Source: Glaciibacter superstes DSM 21135 (lineage in GTDB: Bacteria; Actinomycetota; Actinomycetes; Actinomycetales; Microbacteriaceae). From it: a stretch of DNA of 64,000 nucleotides. Shown in pieces: positions 14,172 through 22,592 of the stretch. Made by a program: the position numbers and the translations under genes. The notes beneath the pieces were generated by a model. It was not told the DNA's origin and did no database searches. It worked only from the letters and a program-made list of their open reading frames with translations. Where the stretch lies: assembly GCF_000421145.1 (NCBI RefSeq), contig NZ_ATWH01000007.1:62001-126000 (forward strand), read 5' to 3'. The first letter of the stretch is position 1. The number at the start of each line of letters is the position of its first letter.

Positions 14172-15494
14172 TCAGCCCTCAGCCGGCGGTTCCTCAGCCG
14201 GAGGTTCTTCAGCCGGGGGAGGGGGCGGCTGGCAGACCGCTGCAGCCTGCATCGTCGCAACAGTCTGTTCTTCAGACCAGGGCAGTTCGAGCAGCGGCGC
14301 GCTCTCTTCGCCCGCAGACGGCGCCTTCGACGCGATCGAGGCCAGCCGTTCGGCGAGGGTCTGCGCAAAACCGGCGCCGGCGTTCGAGTTGTTCAGCATG
14401 ACAACAATCGTCAGTCCGCTCGCTGGATCGACCAGCATCGCCGAGAGGAACCCAGGGATCGCACCGGCGTGGCCGCGCATCGGCCCGAGCTGCTGCACGC
14501 CGAGTCCGTAAGCCTGCCACGACGGCGTGTCACCGCCGAGCGGGATCGTTGCCCACTGCGCGTCAGACGATTTCTCCGACAACAGCCGGCCGTCGGCGAG
14601 CGCCTGCGACCAGACTTTCATGTCTTCGAGATCCGACACCACGCCGCCCGACACCCAGCGCATCGAGTTCGACAGTTCGGTCTCGTCTCGCACGACCTCG
14701 CACACCTTCGAACCGTCCGGGGCGAGAGCAGCGGCGTACCCGTGCGGGTGCGAACCGGCAATCTCCAGTTCACTTGCCGCCGGGAACGACGTGGCGTCGA
14801 GGTCGAGCGGATCGAAGATGTACTGCTTGTAGAGACTGTCCCAGTCCTGGTTGGTGGCCGCCTGCAGCGTCAACCCGAGCAGCACGTAGCCGGTATCTGA
14901 GCTCGCGAACGCTCCTCCAGGCTCCGAGACCCGGTTGGCGGCGATTCCGCTGGAGACGACCTCGAGCGGCGGCCAGATACGCGTCGGATTGTTCACAAAA
15001 TGGGGGGCGAGTTCAGAATTGTAGTCCGCGAGGCCGGAGGTGTTCTGGCACAGCTGCCCGAGCGTGATCTTCTCGACGCCCGACGCGCGCTTGAGATACA
15101 TGTCGATCGTGTCGCTGAGCTTCACGCGCCCTTCGTCGACAAGTCGCAGGAGCACCGTGCAGGTCATCGAGCGTGTGTTGGCGGCGATGCGGAACCGCAT
15201 GTCGGTGCTCATCGAGGTGCCGCCGTCGATCGTTGTCGTGCCGGGAGCGACAACCCATTGACCGGCCCACGGCGCCCAGACTCCGGCAATGGCACCGGAT
15301 GCCCCGGCCAGCGTCATGGCCTCGGCGAGCGCGGCATCGAGGCGCTCGGTCAGCCCGGAGTCGAACGGGGCTTCCACCTGCGTGTGAGCGTCGTTCGCAT
15401 CAGCCGCCGACGTGCAGGCGGAGAGGACAAGGGCGGCCACGGCGATGAGGGCGACGGCGAACCTGCGTCGTGCCCTGCCTGCTTCGCGTGCCAT
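14172..15494 (-). CDS. Lipoprotein of the serine beta-lactamase/DD-peptidase fold lacking the SxxK nucleophile
   Basis: A 440-residue lipoprotein with a lipobox ending LSAC near residue 26 and an architecture close to class C beta-lactamases and the R61 DD-peptidase. The first catalytic motif, expected as SxxK after FRIG, reads FRIAANTRSMT: Ala replaces Ser and Arg replaces Lys. Motif two survives as GLADYNSE and motif three as RGHAGAIPGF. The C-terminus is a Pro/Glu-rich tail (PPPPPAEEPPAEEPPAEG). With neither nucleophile nor general base it is probably not a hydrolase; ligand binding or a structural role is more likely. It is followed at once by the DinB gene. Confidence 0.85.
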   Translation of the reverse strand: MAREAGRARRRFAVALIAVAALVLSACTSAADANDAHTQVEAPFDSGLTERLDAALAEAMTLAGASGAIAGVWAPWAGQWVVAPGTTTIDGGTSMSTDMRFRIAANTRSMTCTVLLRLVDEGRVKLSDTIDMYLKRASGVEKITLGQLCQNTSGLADYNSELAPHFVNNPTRIWPPLEVVSSGIAANRVSEPGGAFASSDTGYVLLGLTLQAATNQDWDSLYKQYIFDPLDLDATSFPAASELEIAGSHPHGYAAALAPDGSKVCEVVRDETELSNSMRWVSGGVVSDLEDMKVWSQALADGRLLSEKSSDAQWATIPLGGDTPSWQAYGLGVQQLGPMRGHAGAIPGFLSAMLVDPASGLTIVVMLNNSNAGAGFAQTLAERLASIASKAPSAGEESAPLLELPWSEEQTVATMQAAAVCQPPPPPAEEPPAEEPPAEG

Positions 15495-15771
15495 GTCACC
15501 CCGTTTCGTGCCTGCGCCGTCTTCGTTTCCGACCCGTCTTGCATGCCTGGGCCACCGTGTGTGTTACTGGGCACGCTGGGGCGCATTCCCGCTCGCACAC
15601 TCTTCGTGTACCTAGAAGGGATTCTATCCGCGAAGCCAGTCGCGGCGCGTCATCCTCGGGGTGGACCCTGGTCGCCAATTTCCTTCGCGGCGTCGACCAA
15701 TCCGTTTTCCCGCTCCTTCCGAACTCCTTTCAAGCACGGGTCAACCGTGGAACGAACCAGGAGGCAACCAA
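15495..15771. other. Intergenic stretch without a recognisable gene
   Basis: This divergent region separates the lipoprotein gene from the broken DUF4383 gene. Several frames are open for 50-80 codons, but all have arginine/proline-rich, shadow-like composition and no ribosome-binding site. It should hold the promoters in both directions; I cannot place one with confidence. Confidence 0.4.
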
Positions 15772-15930
15772 ATGCATACATCCCCCAACCGATTGCTGTG
15801 AACCATTTTCGGCGCGGTCTACGTGCTCGTCGGCTTGCTTGGCTTCGCCGTCACCGGCGGGATCGGCTTCATCGCCACAGAGGGTGGACTGCTCCTCGGC
15901 ATCTTCGAGGTCAACCCGCTGAACGCATAG
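15772..15930 (+). pseudogene. DUF4383 membrane protein, broken by in-frame TGA and truncated
   Basis: ATG preceded by AGGAGG opens MHTSPNRLL, then an in-frame TGA, then TIFGAVYVLVGLLGFAVTGG and IGFIATEGGLLLGIFEVNPL, ending NA-stop. This is the well-known N-terminal half of DUF4383 proteins, where the sequence normally runs on through NPLHNIVHL into three more transmembrane helices. Both the early stop and the missing C-terminal half argue for a decayed gene; frame is kept throughout the 53 codons, so decay may be recent. A single TGA-to-TGG-like change would restore the first half only. Confidence 0.75.
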
Positions 15931-16169
15931 CCCGGGCCGGAGTGCATGACAGGTCGGTCTCACAGACGGACCGACCGGTCATCGCCGGCCACCGGCATCC
16001 GTTGTTTCCGTCGATTGTTGCATTCGCGTAACAAAGGAGATGCTGTTGAGCCCCCTCACTCGAATCTGGGTCGCTTTCGCCGCCCTCGGCGCGGTCTGCT
16101 TTGCCCGGTTGAGCCGTCATCTCGGGTAAAGCATGCGCTTACCGGCGCTTCCAGTCATACGCTGGAGTC
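15931..16169. other. Intergenic stretch with one doubtful 29-codon ORF
   Basis: After the DUF4383 remnant the only candidate is ATG 16040 to TAA 16129 (MLLSPLTRIWVAFAALGAVC then FARLSRHLG). It is hydrophobic in the middle, but its GGAG abuts the ATG; a TTG six bases later would be better spaced. It might be another scrap of membrane-protein coding sequence. The promoter of the C-S lyase gene should lie just before 16150. Confidence 0.25.
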
Positions 16170-17387
16170 ATGACCGATCGTCCAGACAAGCACGCCCCGA
16201 GCACCCTCGCCGAGTTCACCCAGGCGGTGCACGCCGGAAACGAGATCGACCGGGGCAGCGGCGCGATTCGAACGCCGATCGTGATGGCGAACTCGTACGC
16301 CCTGCCGGACGACCCGTCAGAGGTCAGCTGGTCTGGCACCGACGTGCCGCTCTACACGCGAAACTCCGGTACCAACCAGCTCGGGCTGCAGCAGAAGCTT
16401 GCAGCTCTGGAGCACGGTGAAGATGCGGTCGCCCTCGGCAGCGGAGTGGCCGCACTGCACGCGGTGTTCTTCACGCTGCTGAACTCCGGCGATCACGCCG
16501 TCATCGCCGACACCACCTACGAAGCCACGTTCCGGCTCTTCACCGAGCTGCTTCCGGAGAAGTACGGCATCCATGCCTCCTTCGTCGATGCCACGGATCC
16601 CGGCGCGGTGCGCGCCGCCATCCGCCCGGAGACGAAGCTCGTGCACATCGAGGCGATCGCGAACCCGACGACCAAGGTGACGGATGTCGCGGCGATCGCC
16701 GCCATCGCGCACGAGGCCGGCGTTTTACTGTCCGTCGATTCGACCTTTACACCGCCGCCCCTCATCCGGCCGCTCGAGAACGGAGCGGACCTGGTCGTAC
16801 ACTCGCTCACGAAATACATCAACGGTCACGGCGACGCCATGGGCGGGGCAGTGATCGGACGGCGCGACCTGGTGCAGCGGATCAAGAACGACGCGATGGT
16901 GGATGTCGGCGGCGTGATCAGCCCGTTCAACGCCTGGCTGATCATGCGAGGGTCGGTAACTCTGCCGCTGCGGTGGCGGCATCACGTCGCATCCGCTGCG
17001 CGGGTGGCGGAGTTCCTCGATGCCGACCCGAGGGTGGCGTATGTCGCCTACCCCGGCCTGGCGTCGCATCCGCAGCACGACGTGGCGGCGAGGCAGTTCA
17101 GCGGCGGTTTCGGAGCCATGATGGCGTTTGCGGTGGACGGCGACTCTGAGACGCAGAACCGGTTCGTGTCGAACCTGCGGGTGATCACGTCTGCGGTGTC
17201 ACTCGGCCACGACGAGTCGCTGATCGTGCACGTCGGCACCAGCGGGCCACGGGTGGTGCACTACCCGGAGGAATTCAAGAAATGGGGTCACCTGCGGTTC
17301 TCGATCGGACTCGAAGACGCCGACGACCTCATCGCCGACCTCTCCGCCGCCCTCGACGCGACCTTCGCGCTCGATTCCGCTGGTTGA
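16170..17387 (+). CDS. PLP-dependent trans-sulfuration-family C-S lyase
   Basis: A 405-residue Cys/Met-metabolism PLP enzyme. The Schiff-base lysine is Lys215 in HSLTKYINGHGDAMGG; the cofactor-phosphate Tyr/Arg pair from the neighbouring subunit is Y62/R64 in LYTRNSGTNQ, and Asp190 (LLSVDSTF) contacts the pyridine nitrogen. The usual YSRxxNPT motif reads YTRNSGTNQ, a less common variant. The family includes methionine gamma-lyase, cystathionine gamma-lyase and O-acetylhomoserine sulfhydrylase; no single assignment is safe. GGAG precedes the ATG. The stop codon lies inside a dispersed CCGCTGGTTGAG repeat, so the last residues (SAG) are repeat-encoded. Confidence 0.9.
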   Translation: MTDRPDKHAPSTLAEFTQAVHAGNEIDRGSGAIRTPIVMANSYALPDDPSEVSWSGTDVPLYTRNSGTNQLGLQQKLAALEHGEDAVALGSGVAALHAVFFTLLNSGDHAVIADTTYEATFRLFTELLPEKYGIHASFVDATDPGAVRAAIRPETKLVHIEAIANPTTKVTDVAAIAAIAHEAGVLLSVDSTFTPPPLIRPLENGADLVVHSLTKYINGHGDAMGGAVIGRRDLVQRIKNDAMVDVGGVISPFNAWLIMRGSVTLPLRWRHHVASAARVAEFLDADPRVAYVAYPGLASHPQHDVAARQFSGGFGAMMAFAVDGDSETQNRFVSNLRVITSAVSLGHDESLIVHVGTSGPRVVHYPEEFKKWGHLRFSIGLEDADDLIADLSAALDATFALDSAG

Positions 17388-17418
17388 GCCAATCCCGCTG
17401 GTTGAGGCTGCCGAAACC
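17377..17418. repeat. Tandem CCGCTGGTTGAG repeat unit
   Basis: CCGCTGGTTGAG occurs at 17377-17388 and 17395-17406, the second followed by GCTGCCGAAACC. The CCGCTGGTTGAG...CGAAACC arrangement is a short intergenic element familiar from Microbacteriaceae and related genomes. The first copy provides the stop codon of the C-S lyase gene. The function is unknown. Confidence 0.65.
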
Positions 17419-17420
17419 TG

Positions 17421-17485
17421 CGCCGAGCCGTGAGTTGAACACCTTCCCCGGCGCTGGGAACGTGCTTAAATCACGGCTCGAGGCG
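17421..17485. repeat. Long imperfect hairpin element
   Basis: The arms CGCCGAGCCGTGAGTTGAAC... and ...TTAAATCACGGCTCGAGGCG are near-complete reverse complements. The outer 10 bp (17424-17433 with 17471-17480) match perfectly, and the inner TTCCC/GGGAA closes on a short GC loop, for a stem of roughly 28 bp with a few mismatches. It directly follows the CCGCTGGTTGAG copies and reaches the 3' end of the small membrane-protein gene. It could be a REP- or MITE-like element and also serve as a terminator. Confidence 0.6.
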
Positions 17486-17654
17486 CGTCGGTCGCGCGCG
17501 CTTCCAGGCGCCGCACACCGATGATTCCCGCGATGACCCCGCCGATCGCGAGGGAGGCGACCAGCCAGGGCGGTGCGTGCAGGTCGATCGCGGCGACGAT
17601 GACGAAGCCGTCGAACAGCGATATGAGCGTGAATCCGACGTGATTGACGAACAT
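17466..17654 (-). CDS. Small two-span membrane protein, possibly 5'-truncated
   Basis: A 62-residue protein (MFVNHVGFTLISLFDGFVIV onward, then WLVASLAIGGVIAGIIGVRR) with two hydrophobic helices and a short basic tail. The frame stays open to 17705 but becomes shadow-like upstream of MFVN, and the ATG has no good ribosome-binding site. A fragment of an unrelated hydrolase gene begins on the other strand at the same point, so both may have been cut at a deletion junction near 17655. Family not recognised. Confidence 0.45.
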   Translation of the reverse strand: MFVNHVGFTLISLFDGFVIVAAIDLHAPPWLVASLAIGGVIAGIIGVRRLEARATDAPRAVI

Positions 17655-17655
17655 C

Positions 17656-18021
17656 CCGTGCACCGACCTGGAAGCGATCCTCGCGCGGGCGCCGGCAGAG
17701 CGCACCGTCGTCTCCGATCTTCCCTTGGAACCGGGTCGTGCCCCGTATCAATCCGTTCTTGCCGACGTCGCCGACCGGTACAATGTCGCCCGAGCTGATT
17801 TCGCCACCGTCTTCAACGGACCGGGGCATCGCCTGGACATCTTCTCCTTACTGCCACCACACCTCAACGATCGCCGTTACCAGTACTGGTATGAAGCCTT
17901 CCGGCCACCGGTCGAAGCGATCATCAGACGGGACCTGACGGGTGAGGATGTGCGGCGACGTGGTATCGCGATCCGCGTTCGCCTCACTGCGCCTGACCCC
18001 GACGGGCGGGGTCCTGCATGA
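17656..18021 (+). pseudogene. C-terminal remnant of an SGNH/GDSL hydrolase
   Basis: From about 17660 the plus strand reads the second half of an SGNH (GDSL-like) lipase/acylhydrolase: ERTVVSDLPLEPGRAPYQ, then VADRYNVARADFATVF, then DIFSLLPPHLNDRRYQYWYE and AFRPPVEAIIRR. LPPHLND aligns with the DxxHPN block that carries the catalytic Asp and His. The N-terminal half, including the nucleophilic GDS motif, is missing and no start codon fits. The 3' end overlaps the Pif1-like gene on the opposite strand by 38 bp. It is best read as a gene decapitated by deletion. Confidence 0.65.
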
Positions 18022-19282
18022 AGCGCTGCACGTTGGGGTCGACGATGATGTCCGCCGGCCGGAGCGGCCGGCTGAGATACAGCCCCTCGAGGCTGGTCAG
18101 CCGGCTGAGGGCGACGTATGTCTGCCCTGGACTGAACACCCGTGAACCCAGGTCGACGATCGCCCGCTCGTAGGTTGCGCCCTGCGATTTGTGGATGGTG
18201 ACCGCCCACGCCAGCCGCAGCGGGAATTGCGTGAACTCGGCCACGACATCCTTTCGCAGCTTTTTTGTCGCGGCGTTGTAGGTGTACTTGTACTTCTCCC
18301 AGATCGCCGGCTCGACCTCGTGCACATCGCCGTCGATATCAACGTAGACCGTCGAGTCGATGCGGGTGACCGTGCCGATGCTGCCGTTGACCCAGCGCGG
18401 CCCGTCTGGGCCCTGCCCGGTGTCGTTGCGCAGGAACATCACCTGTGCGCCCACCTTCAGCTCGAGGGTCTCGTCTGCCGGGTAGGTGCGGCCGCCGAAA
18501 TCGCCGGTGATCTCGGCCTTCGCGGTCAGGGCACGACCAGACAGGCGTTTGAGAGCGGATGCGTTGATGCGGTTCACGGAGTCGTTGCGGGTCGCAAGCG
18601 TGATGGCACCCTCGTCGGGTGCCGGCCTGGCACCCATCGAGTTCAACGCCTCGGCGATCTCGGCCGTCACTTGCCCGTGGCGCACGGCGTTCAACATGTG
18701 CTTGAAGTCGGCGTCGTGCTGGCGGTGGATTTCGGTGAGCTCGAAGATGCGCAGCTCGGCCTGCTGCCAGACCTTGGCGTCGAAGAACCACATCGACCGG
18801 TAGGTGTCGGCGAAGTAGGCACGCTCATCGCCGTCTCCCGGCACCGGAGCCAGTTGGTATGGGTCGCCGAAGAGCACGATCTGCACTCCGCCGAACGCCT
18901 CGTCTTTCCGCTGGCGGGCCTGGCGGAGGCTGCGGTCCATCGCGTCCATGAGGTCGGCGTTGACCATCGACACCTCATCGATCACCAGGGTGTCGATGGT
19001 ATTGAGGAGCTTCTTCACGCCGTCGTTCTGGTCGATCGGCTGGTCGGCGATCACGCCGATGGGCAACCGGAACAGTGAGTGGATGGTCTGACCGCCGACG
19101 TTCAGGGCAGCAACGCCGGTCGGTGCGGCAATCACGATCTGCTTGCTGGTGTTCCACGACAGGTGGTTCAGCAGGGTGGACTTACCCGTTCCCGCCCTCC
19201 CGGTCACGAACACGTTCTGGCGAGTGCCCTCGATGGCGGCAAACACCTCGGCCTGCTCAAGCGACAGCGGAATCTCGGGCAC
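17984..19282 (-). CDS. Pif1-like SF1B DNA helicase
   Basis: A 432-residue ATP-dependent 5'-3' helicase. Walker A is VTGRAGTGKST (26-36), motif Ia PTGVAALNVGGQTIHS, Walker B VIDEVSMV, motif III FGDPYQLAPV, and motif V/VI TIHKSQGATYERAIVDLG with YVALSRLTSLEGLYLSRPL. The compact size and the FRLPIG Pif1-signature region fit bacterial Pif1 proteins rather than RecD, which has extra N-terminal domains. It probably unwinds structured or G-rich DNA in replication and repair. The C-terminal 13 codons overlap the remnant hydrolase on the other strand. Confidence 0.9.
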   Translation of the reverse strand: MPEIPLSLEQAEVFAAIEGTRQNVFVTGRAGTGKSTLLNHLSWNTSKQIVIAAPTGVAALNVGGQTIHSLFRLPIGVIADQPIDQNDGVKKLLNTIDTLVIDEVSMVNADLMDAMDRSLRQARQRKDEAFGGVQIVLFGDPYQLAPVPGDGDERAYFADTYRSMWFFDAKVWQQAELRIFELTEIHRQHDADFKHMLNAVRHGQVTAEIAEALNSMGARPAPDEGAITLATRNDSVNRINASALKRLSGRALTAKAEITGDFGGRTYPADETLELKVGAQVMFLRNDTGQGPDGPRWVNGSIGTVTRIDSTVYVDIDGDVHEVEPAIWEKYKYTYNAATKKLRKDVVAEFTQFPLRLAWAVTIHKSQGATYERAIVDLGSRVFSPGQTYVALSRLTSLEGLYLSRPLRPADIIVDPNVQRFMQDPARRGQAQ

Positions 19283-19447
19283 GTTCGTCTCTCTGGTGAA
19301 TTCGGGTGGGACATCCCACTGTAACCGGCGCCGACCCGCGTTCTGCGGTTATCCCCAGGCCCTGTTGTGCGTATGCGACTGTTCCAGTGCCGTAACGGTG
19401 GGACGCCCGCTTCGTCTGGTTCCGGGGGTCGCCCGTAGGATGTGGGG

Positions 19448-20491
19448 GTGACGAACGAGGATGGGAACCTGCGGCGCACCAGGCTGCGTGCGATTCTCGC
19501 CATTGTTCTTGTCGGTGTGCTGCTTGCCGGCGCCCTGTTCGCCGCGATCGCATCGCTCAACCGCGACGTATACAGCGCCGGCGGCTTCGTGCGGCAATAC
19601 CTGGACGCCCTCGCCCGGCACGACGCAGACGGCGCCAAGTCTTTGCCCGGAGTGGTTCCAAGCAAGGCCCAGCTGGAGGCCGCCGGGCTCCCACAGGACA
19701 TCCCGAAGACCCTGCTTCGCCCCAGTGTTCTCGGTTCGATCACAGACATTCACCTGCTGAGCGATATCGAGACCAAGCCGGGTCTGCACTCGGTGGAATT
19801 CGGGTTCTCGCTGAACGGCGCCCCATCGAAGGCGACCTTCGCCGTCGAGCGCGACGGCAACCTGGCACTGGTGTTCGACAGCTGGCGCTTCAGCACGAGT
19901 CCACTGGCGGTCTTGCGGGTGTCTGTTCTGCACGAGTCGACGTTCACCGTGAACGGGCTCACGCTCGACACGCTGGCCCACGCGGCAGAAGATGCGCCGT
20001 CCGCCTTCTCCAATCAGGCCTCCTACCTCGCATTTGCGCCCGTCGTCTACACGCTCGGTCACGCGTCAGAACTGCTCGACGCCGAGGAACAGAAGGTTCC
20101 CGTCACCGCCCAGGGCGTGACGGAGGTCACGATCGACGCGCAACCCAATGCGACGTTTGTCGAACAGGTGCAGACGGAGCTCGGCAATTTCCTCGACGAA
20201 TGCACTGCTCAACAGGTGCTGCAACCCTCGAACTGTCCGTTCGGCATCGTCATCGACGACCGGATCAAGGATCTGCCGGTGTGGTCGATCGCCGAGTACC
20301 CCGCGGTGACCCTCACGACCGGCGAAACCGCCTTCGAAATGCCGGATACCGGAGGCCAGGCACACATCCTGGTCGAGGTGCAGTCGCTGTTCGACGGAGA
20401 CATCGAGACCCGCGACGAAAACGTGCCATTCGCCGTCGGCCTGAGCGTCTCGATCAACCCGGGCGGCTCACTGGCAATCCAGCTGCACTGA
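19448..20491 (+). CDS. Uncharacterised protein with one N-terminal membrane helix
   Basis: About 347 residues. A short basic N-terminus (RRTRLR) leads into one transmembrane helix (AILAIVLVGVLLAGALFAAI), then a soluble extracytoplasmic part that reads as a pair of alpha/beta modules: YLDALARHDADGAKSLPG (a LppX/NTF2-like opening), VLHESTFTVNGLTLDTL, and a C-terminal half with a likely disulphide (CTAQQVLQPSNC). No catalytic motif is visible. The start is taken at GTG 19448; GTG 19442 is possible. It is divergent from the helicase gene and convergent with the CopD-CtaG gene. It may be an envelope-associated protein of actinobacteria. Confidence 0.7.
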   Translation: MTNEDGNLRRTRLRAILAIVLVGVLLAGALFAAIASLNRDVYSAGGFVRQYLDALARHDADGAKSLPGVVPSKAQLEAAGLPQDIPKTLLRPSVLGSITDIHLLSDIETKPGLHSVEFGFSLNGAPSKATFAVERDGNLALVFDSWRFSTSPLAVLRVSVLHESTFTVNGLTLDTLAHAAEDAPSAFSNQASYLAFAPVVYTLGHASELLDAEEQKVPVTAQGVTEVTIDAQPNATFVEQVQTELGNFLDECTAQQVLQPSNCPFGIVIDDRIKDLPVWSIAEYPAVTLTTGETAFEMPDTGGQAHILVEVQSLFDGDIETRDENVPFAVGLSVSINPGGSLAIQLH

Positions 20492-20551
20492 CCGCGCGGT
20501 CTGCTGCTCGGTTTACACCCGGCGAGAGGGATGGCCACGGCGGGGCGCCGG

Positions 20552-22528
20552 CTACCGGTCGTGTGCCGCGAGGCGCGCGAGCCGGGCGTTATACTCCTCG
20601 AGCTCGGCCTCGTTCGTGCGGTCGGCGTTCCGATCCCTGCGCCTGGTCTCCCTCTCGTCACTGCGACTCCACTGGATGGCGACCGCAATCGCCAGCGCGA
20701 TGGTGGGAATCTCGCCGATACTCCAGGCGATGCCGCCACCGTTCTGCTGGTCGACGATGGCGCTTGGCCCCCACGGGCGGCCCATGGCGCCGTACCAGTC
20801 GGCGAGGAACAACCCGGTGCCGGTCATGATCGCCACACCGAAGAAGGCGTGGAATGCCATCGTTCCGAGGAGCAGGAGCAGTCGGAACGGGTACGGCAGG
20901 CGGTACGGAACAGGGTCGATGCCGATCAACGACTGCACAAACAGGTAACCGGTGATCAGGAAGTGCACGATCATCCACTGGTGGCCGGTGTGATCGGTCG
21001 TCGCCCAGCTGAACAACGGTGAGTAGTAGAAGACCCAGAGAGATCCGGCGAACAACACCGCGGCCACGAACGGGTTCGAGAGGAACCCTGCCGGCTTCGA
21101 GTGCACGGCGAGCAAGATCCACTCGCGCGGCCCGCGGCTGCCGTCTTTGCGCTTGCGGATGGCGCGTGCGGCCAGGGTCACCGGCGCACCGGGCACAAGG
21201 AGCACCGGCACCAGCATCGTGAGCACCATGTGCATCAGCATGTGCGTGGAGAACAGGTATGTCTCGTAGACGGCGACGCCGCCGCTCGTGATGTAGAACA
21301 GCGTGAGCAGGCCGAGCACCCAGAGAACGGTGCGATAGACGGGCCATTTGTCGCCTCGCCGATGCAGACGCCAGACGCCGGCCAGGTAGAAGATGATGCC
21401 GAATGCGCAGAACAGCGCCCAGGCCAGGTCGAAGTTCCACTCGGTGAAATACCGGGAGAAGGTGAGCTCCGGCGGCAGCGCCTCTCCGGTGAGAACCTGG
21501 GCGGGCGTCGAGGTCGGCACGTCGGTCGCCACCACCTCTGCCACCGGCGTTGCCGTTCTCGCCAGGGCCGCTGCCGCCCCGGATGCGATGCCCATGAAGC
21601 CGAGTTCGACGACGACCAGCCACCAGAACCAGTTTCTGGACGCCTTCGCGCTCCGCTGCATCCGTTCAATGAAATAGCGACGCTGCACGACGCCGAAACA
21701 GCCAAGCGCGATGAGGGCGGCCGCCTTGACCACCACGAGGATGCCGAACGGTGTCAGAAGGTTATCCAGTGTGCCGATGCGCAGCGACGCGTTGACGTAC
21801 CCGGACGTCGCAACGACGATGAAGCAGATCAGCGCAAGCGAGGAATAACGGCCGATCACGTCGATGATGCGTCCGTTTCCGAGTTGCCTGCGCAGCACGA
21901 TGATGGTGAGCAGTCCGCCCAGCCAGACGGCGGCGAAACCCAGGTGCAGGAACAGCGATGTGACGGCCGCGTCGTGGCCCTCTGCTCCGGCGGAGTGACC
22001 CTGCTGCGCCATCGGCAGCAGCGCGACAACAGCGAGGGCCGTGACGAAGACGATGGCCGTTTGATTGCGCACGGCGAAACAGAGCACCGTCACCGCCGCG
22101 GCGAGGAGTGTGGTGCCGAGCCACGCCTGCCCGATCTCGATCTGGCTGAAGAACTGGCCGACCGTGGCGCTGAACCGGTCGTCGGCCGAGAGCGGAACGT
22201 TGGTCACCAACAGGAACGTGAAGAAACCGGTGACAGCGGATGCGACGGTGAAGACGGCGGCGGATGCTGCGGCGAAGTCGAGTGCGGCGTTGAACTCGTC
22301 ATCGCGTGGACTCAGGGCGAAACAGGTCAGCACGAGGGCGCCGATCGCACCGGCTGCGCCGATGTTTACCAGGAGTTTGGCGATCGGAAGGCCCCAACGC
22401 ACGACGGGGCCCGGGTCGGCCAGAAGCTGCGCGTCAGCACCACCGCCATAGGCGAGAGCCGCGATCGTCGAGAGCACGGCCACGAGGAGAAGGGCCGCCG
22501 GCCCGGCGACGCGCACGATTCTAGGCAC
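20552..22528 (-). CDS. CopD-CtaG fusion membrane protein (copper/cytochrome oxidase assembly)
   Basis: A 658-residue polytopic protein. The N-terminal half (about 1-330) is CopD-like: repeated helices, the HSAGAEGHDAAVTSLFLHLGF histidine segment and a WLGG helix. The C-terminal half (about 350-640) is a CtaG/caa3-assembly domain with histidines in FSTHMLMHMVLTMLVPVLLV, the TDHTGHQWMIVHFLITGYLF region and the TMAFHAFFGVAIM helix. Both domains handle copper: CopD in uptake to or across the membrane, CtaG in loading the oxidase Cu centre. Fusion of the two is common in high-GC Gram-positives. The charged C-terminal tail is cytoplasmic. GTG start. Confidence 0.88.
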   Translation of the reverse strand: MPRIVRVAGPAALLLVAVLSTIAALAYGGGADAQLLADPGPVVRWGLPIAKLLVNIGAAGAIGALVLTCFALSPRDDEFNAALDFAAASAAVFTVASAVTGFFTFLLVTNVPLSADDRFSATVGQFFSQIEIGQAWLGTTLLAAAVTVLCFAVRNQTAIVFVTALAVVALLPMAQQGHSAGAEGHDAAVTSLFLHLGFAAVWLGGLLTIIVLRRQLGNGRIIDVIGRYSSLALICFIVVATSGYVNASLRIGTLDNLLTPFGILVVVKAAALIALGCFGVVQRRYFIERMQRSAKASRNWFWWLVVVELGFMGIASGAAAALARTATPVAEVVATDVPTSTPAQVLTGEALPPELTFSRYFTEWNFDLAWALFCAFGIIFYLAGVWRLHRRGDKWPVYRTVLWVLGLLTLFYITSGGVAVYETYLFSTHMLMHMVLTMLVPVLLVPGAPVTLAARAIRKRKDGSRGPREWILLAVHSKPAGFLSNPFVAAVLFAGSLWVFYYSPLFSWATTDHTGHQWMIVHFLITGYLFVQSLIGIDPVPYRLPYPFRLLLLLGTMAFHAFFGVAIMTGTGLFLADWYGAMGRPWGPSAIVDQQNGGGIAWSIGEIPTIALAIAVAIQWSRSDERETRRRDRNADRTNEAELEEYNARLARLAAHDR

Positions 22529-22592
22529 TGATCAAGCCTAACCGCCCGGCATCCGTCACCTCGCCGCCAACCGAGCGTCACCGAGACGTGGC

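Noticed and set aside
15772-15930. In-frame TGA of the DUF4383 gene as a selenocysteine codon
   Set aside because: No selenoprotein family match, no hairpin typical of SECIS after the TGA, and the rest of the gene is missing.
21101-22531. Long plus-strand open frame (476 codons) opposite CopD-CtaG
   Set aside because: Asp/Glu/Arg/His-rich, no domain, no ribosome-binding site; it is the mirror of GC-rich coding on the minus strand, whose hydrophobic CopD-CtaG reading is clearly real.
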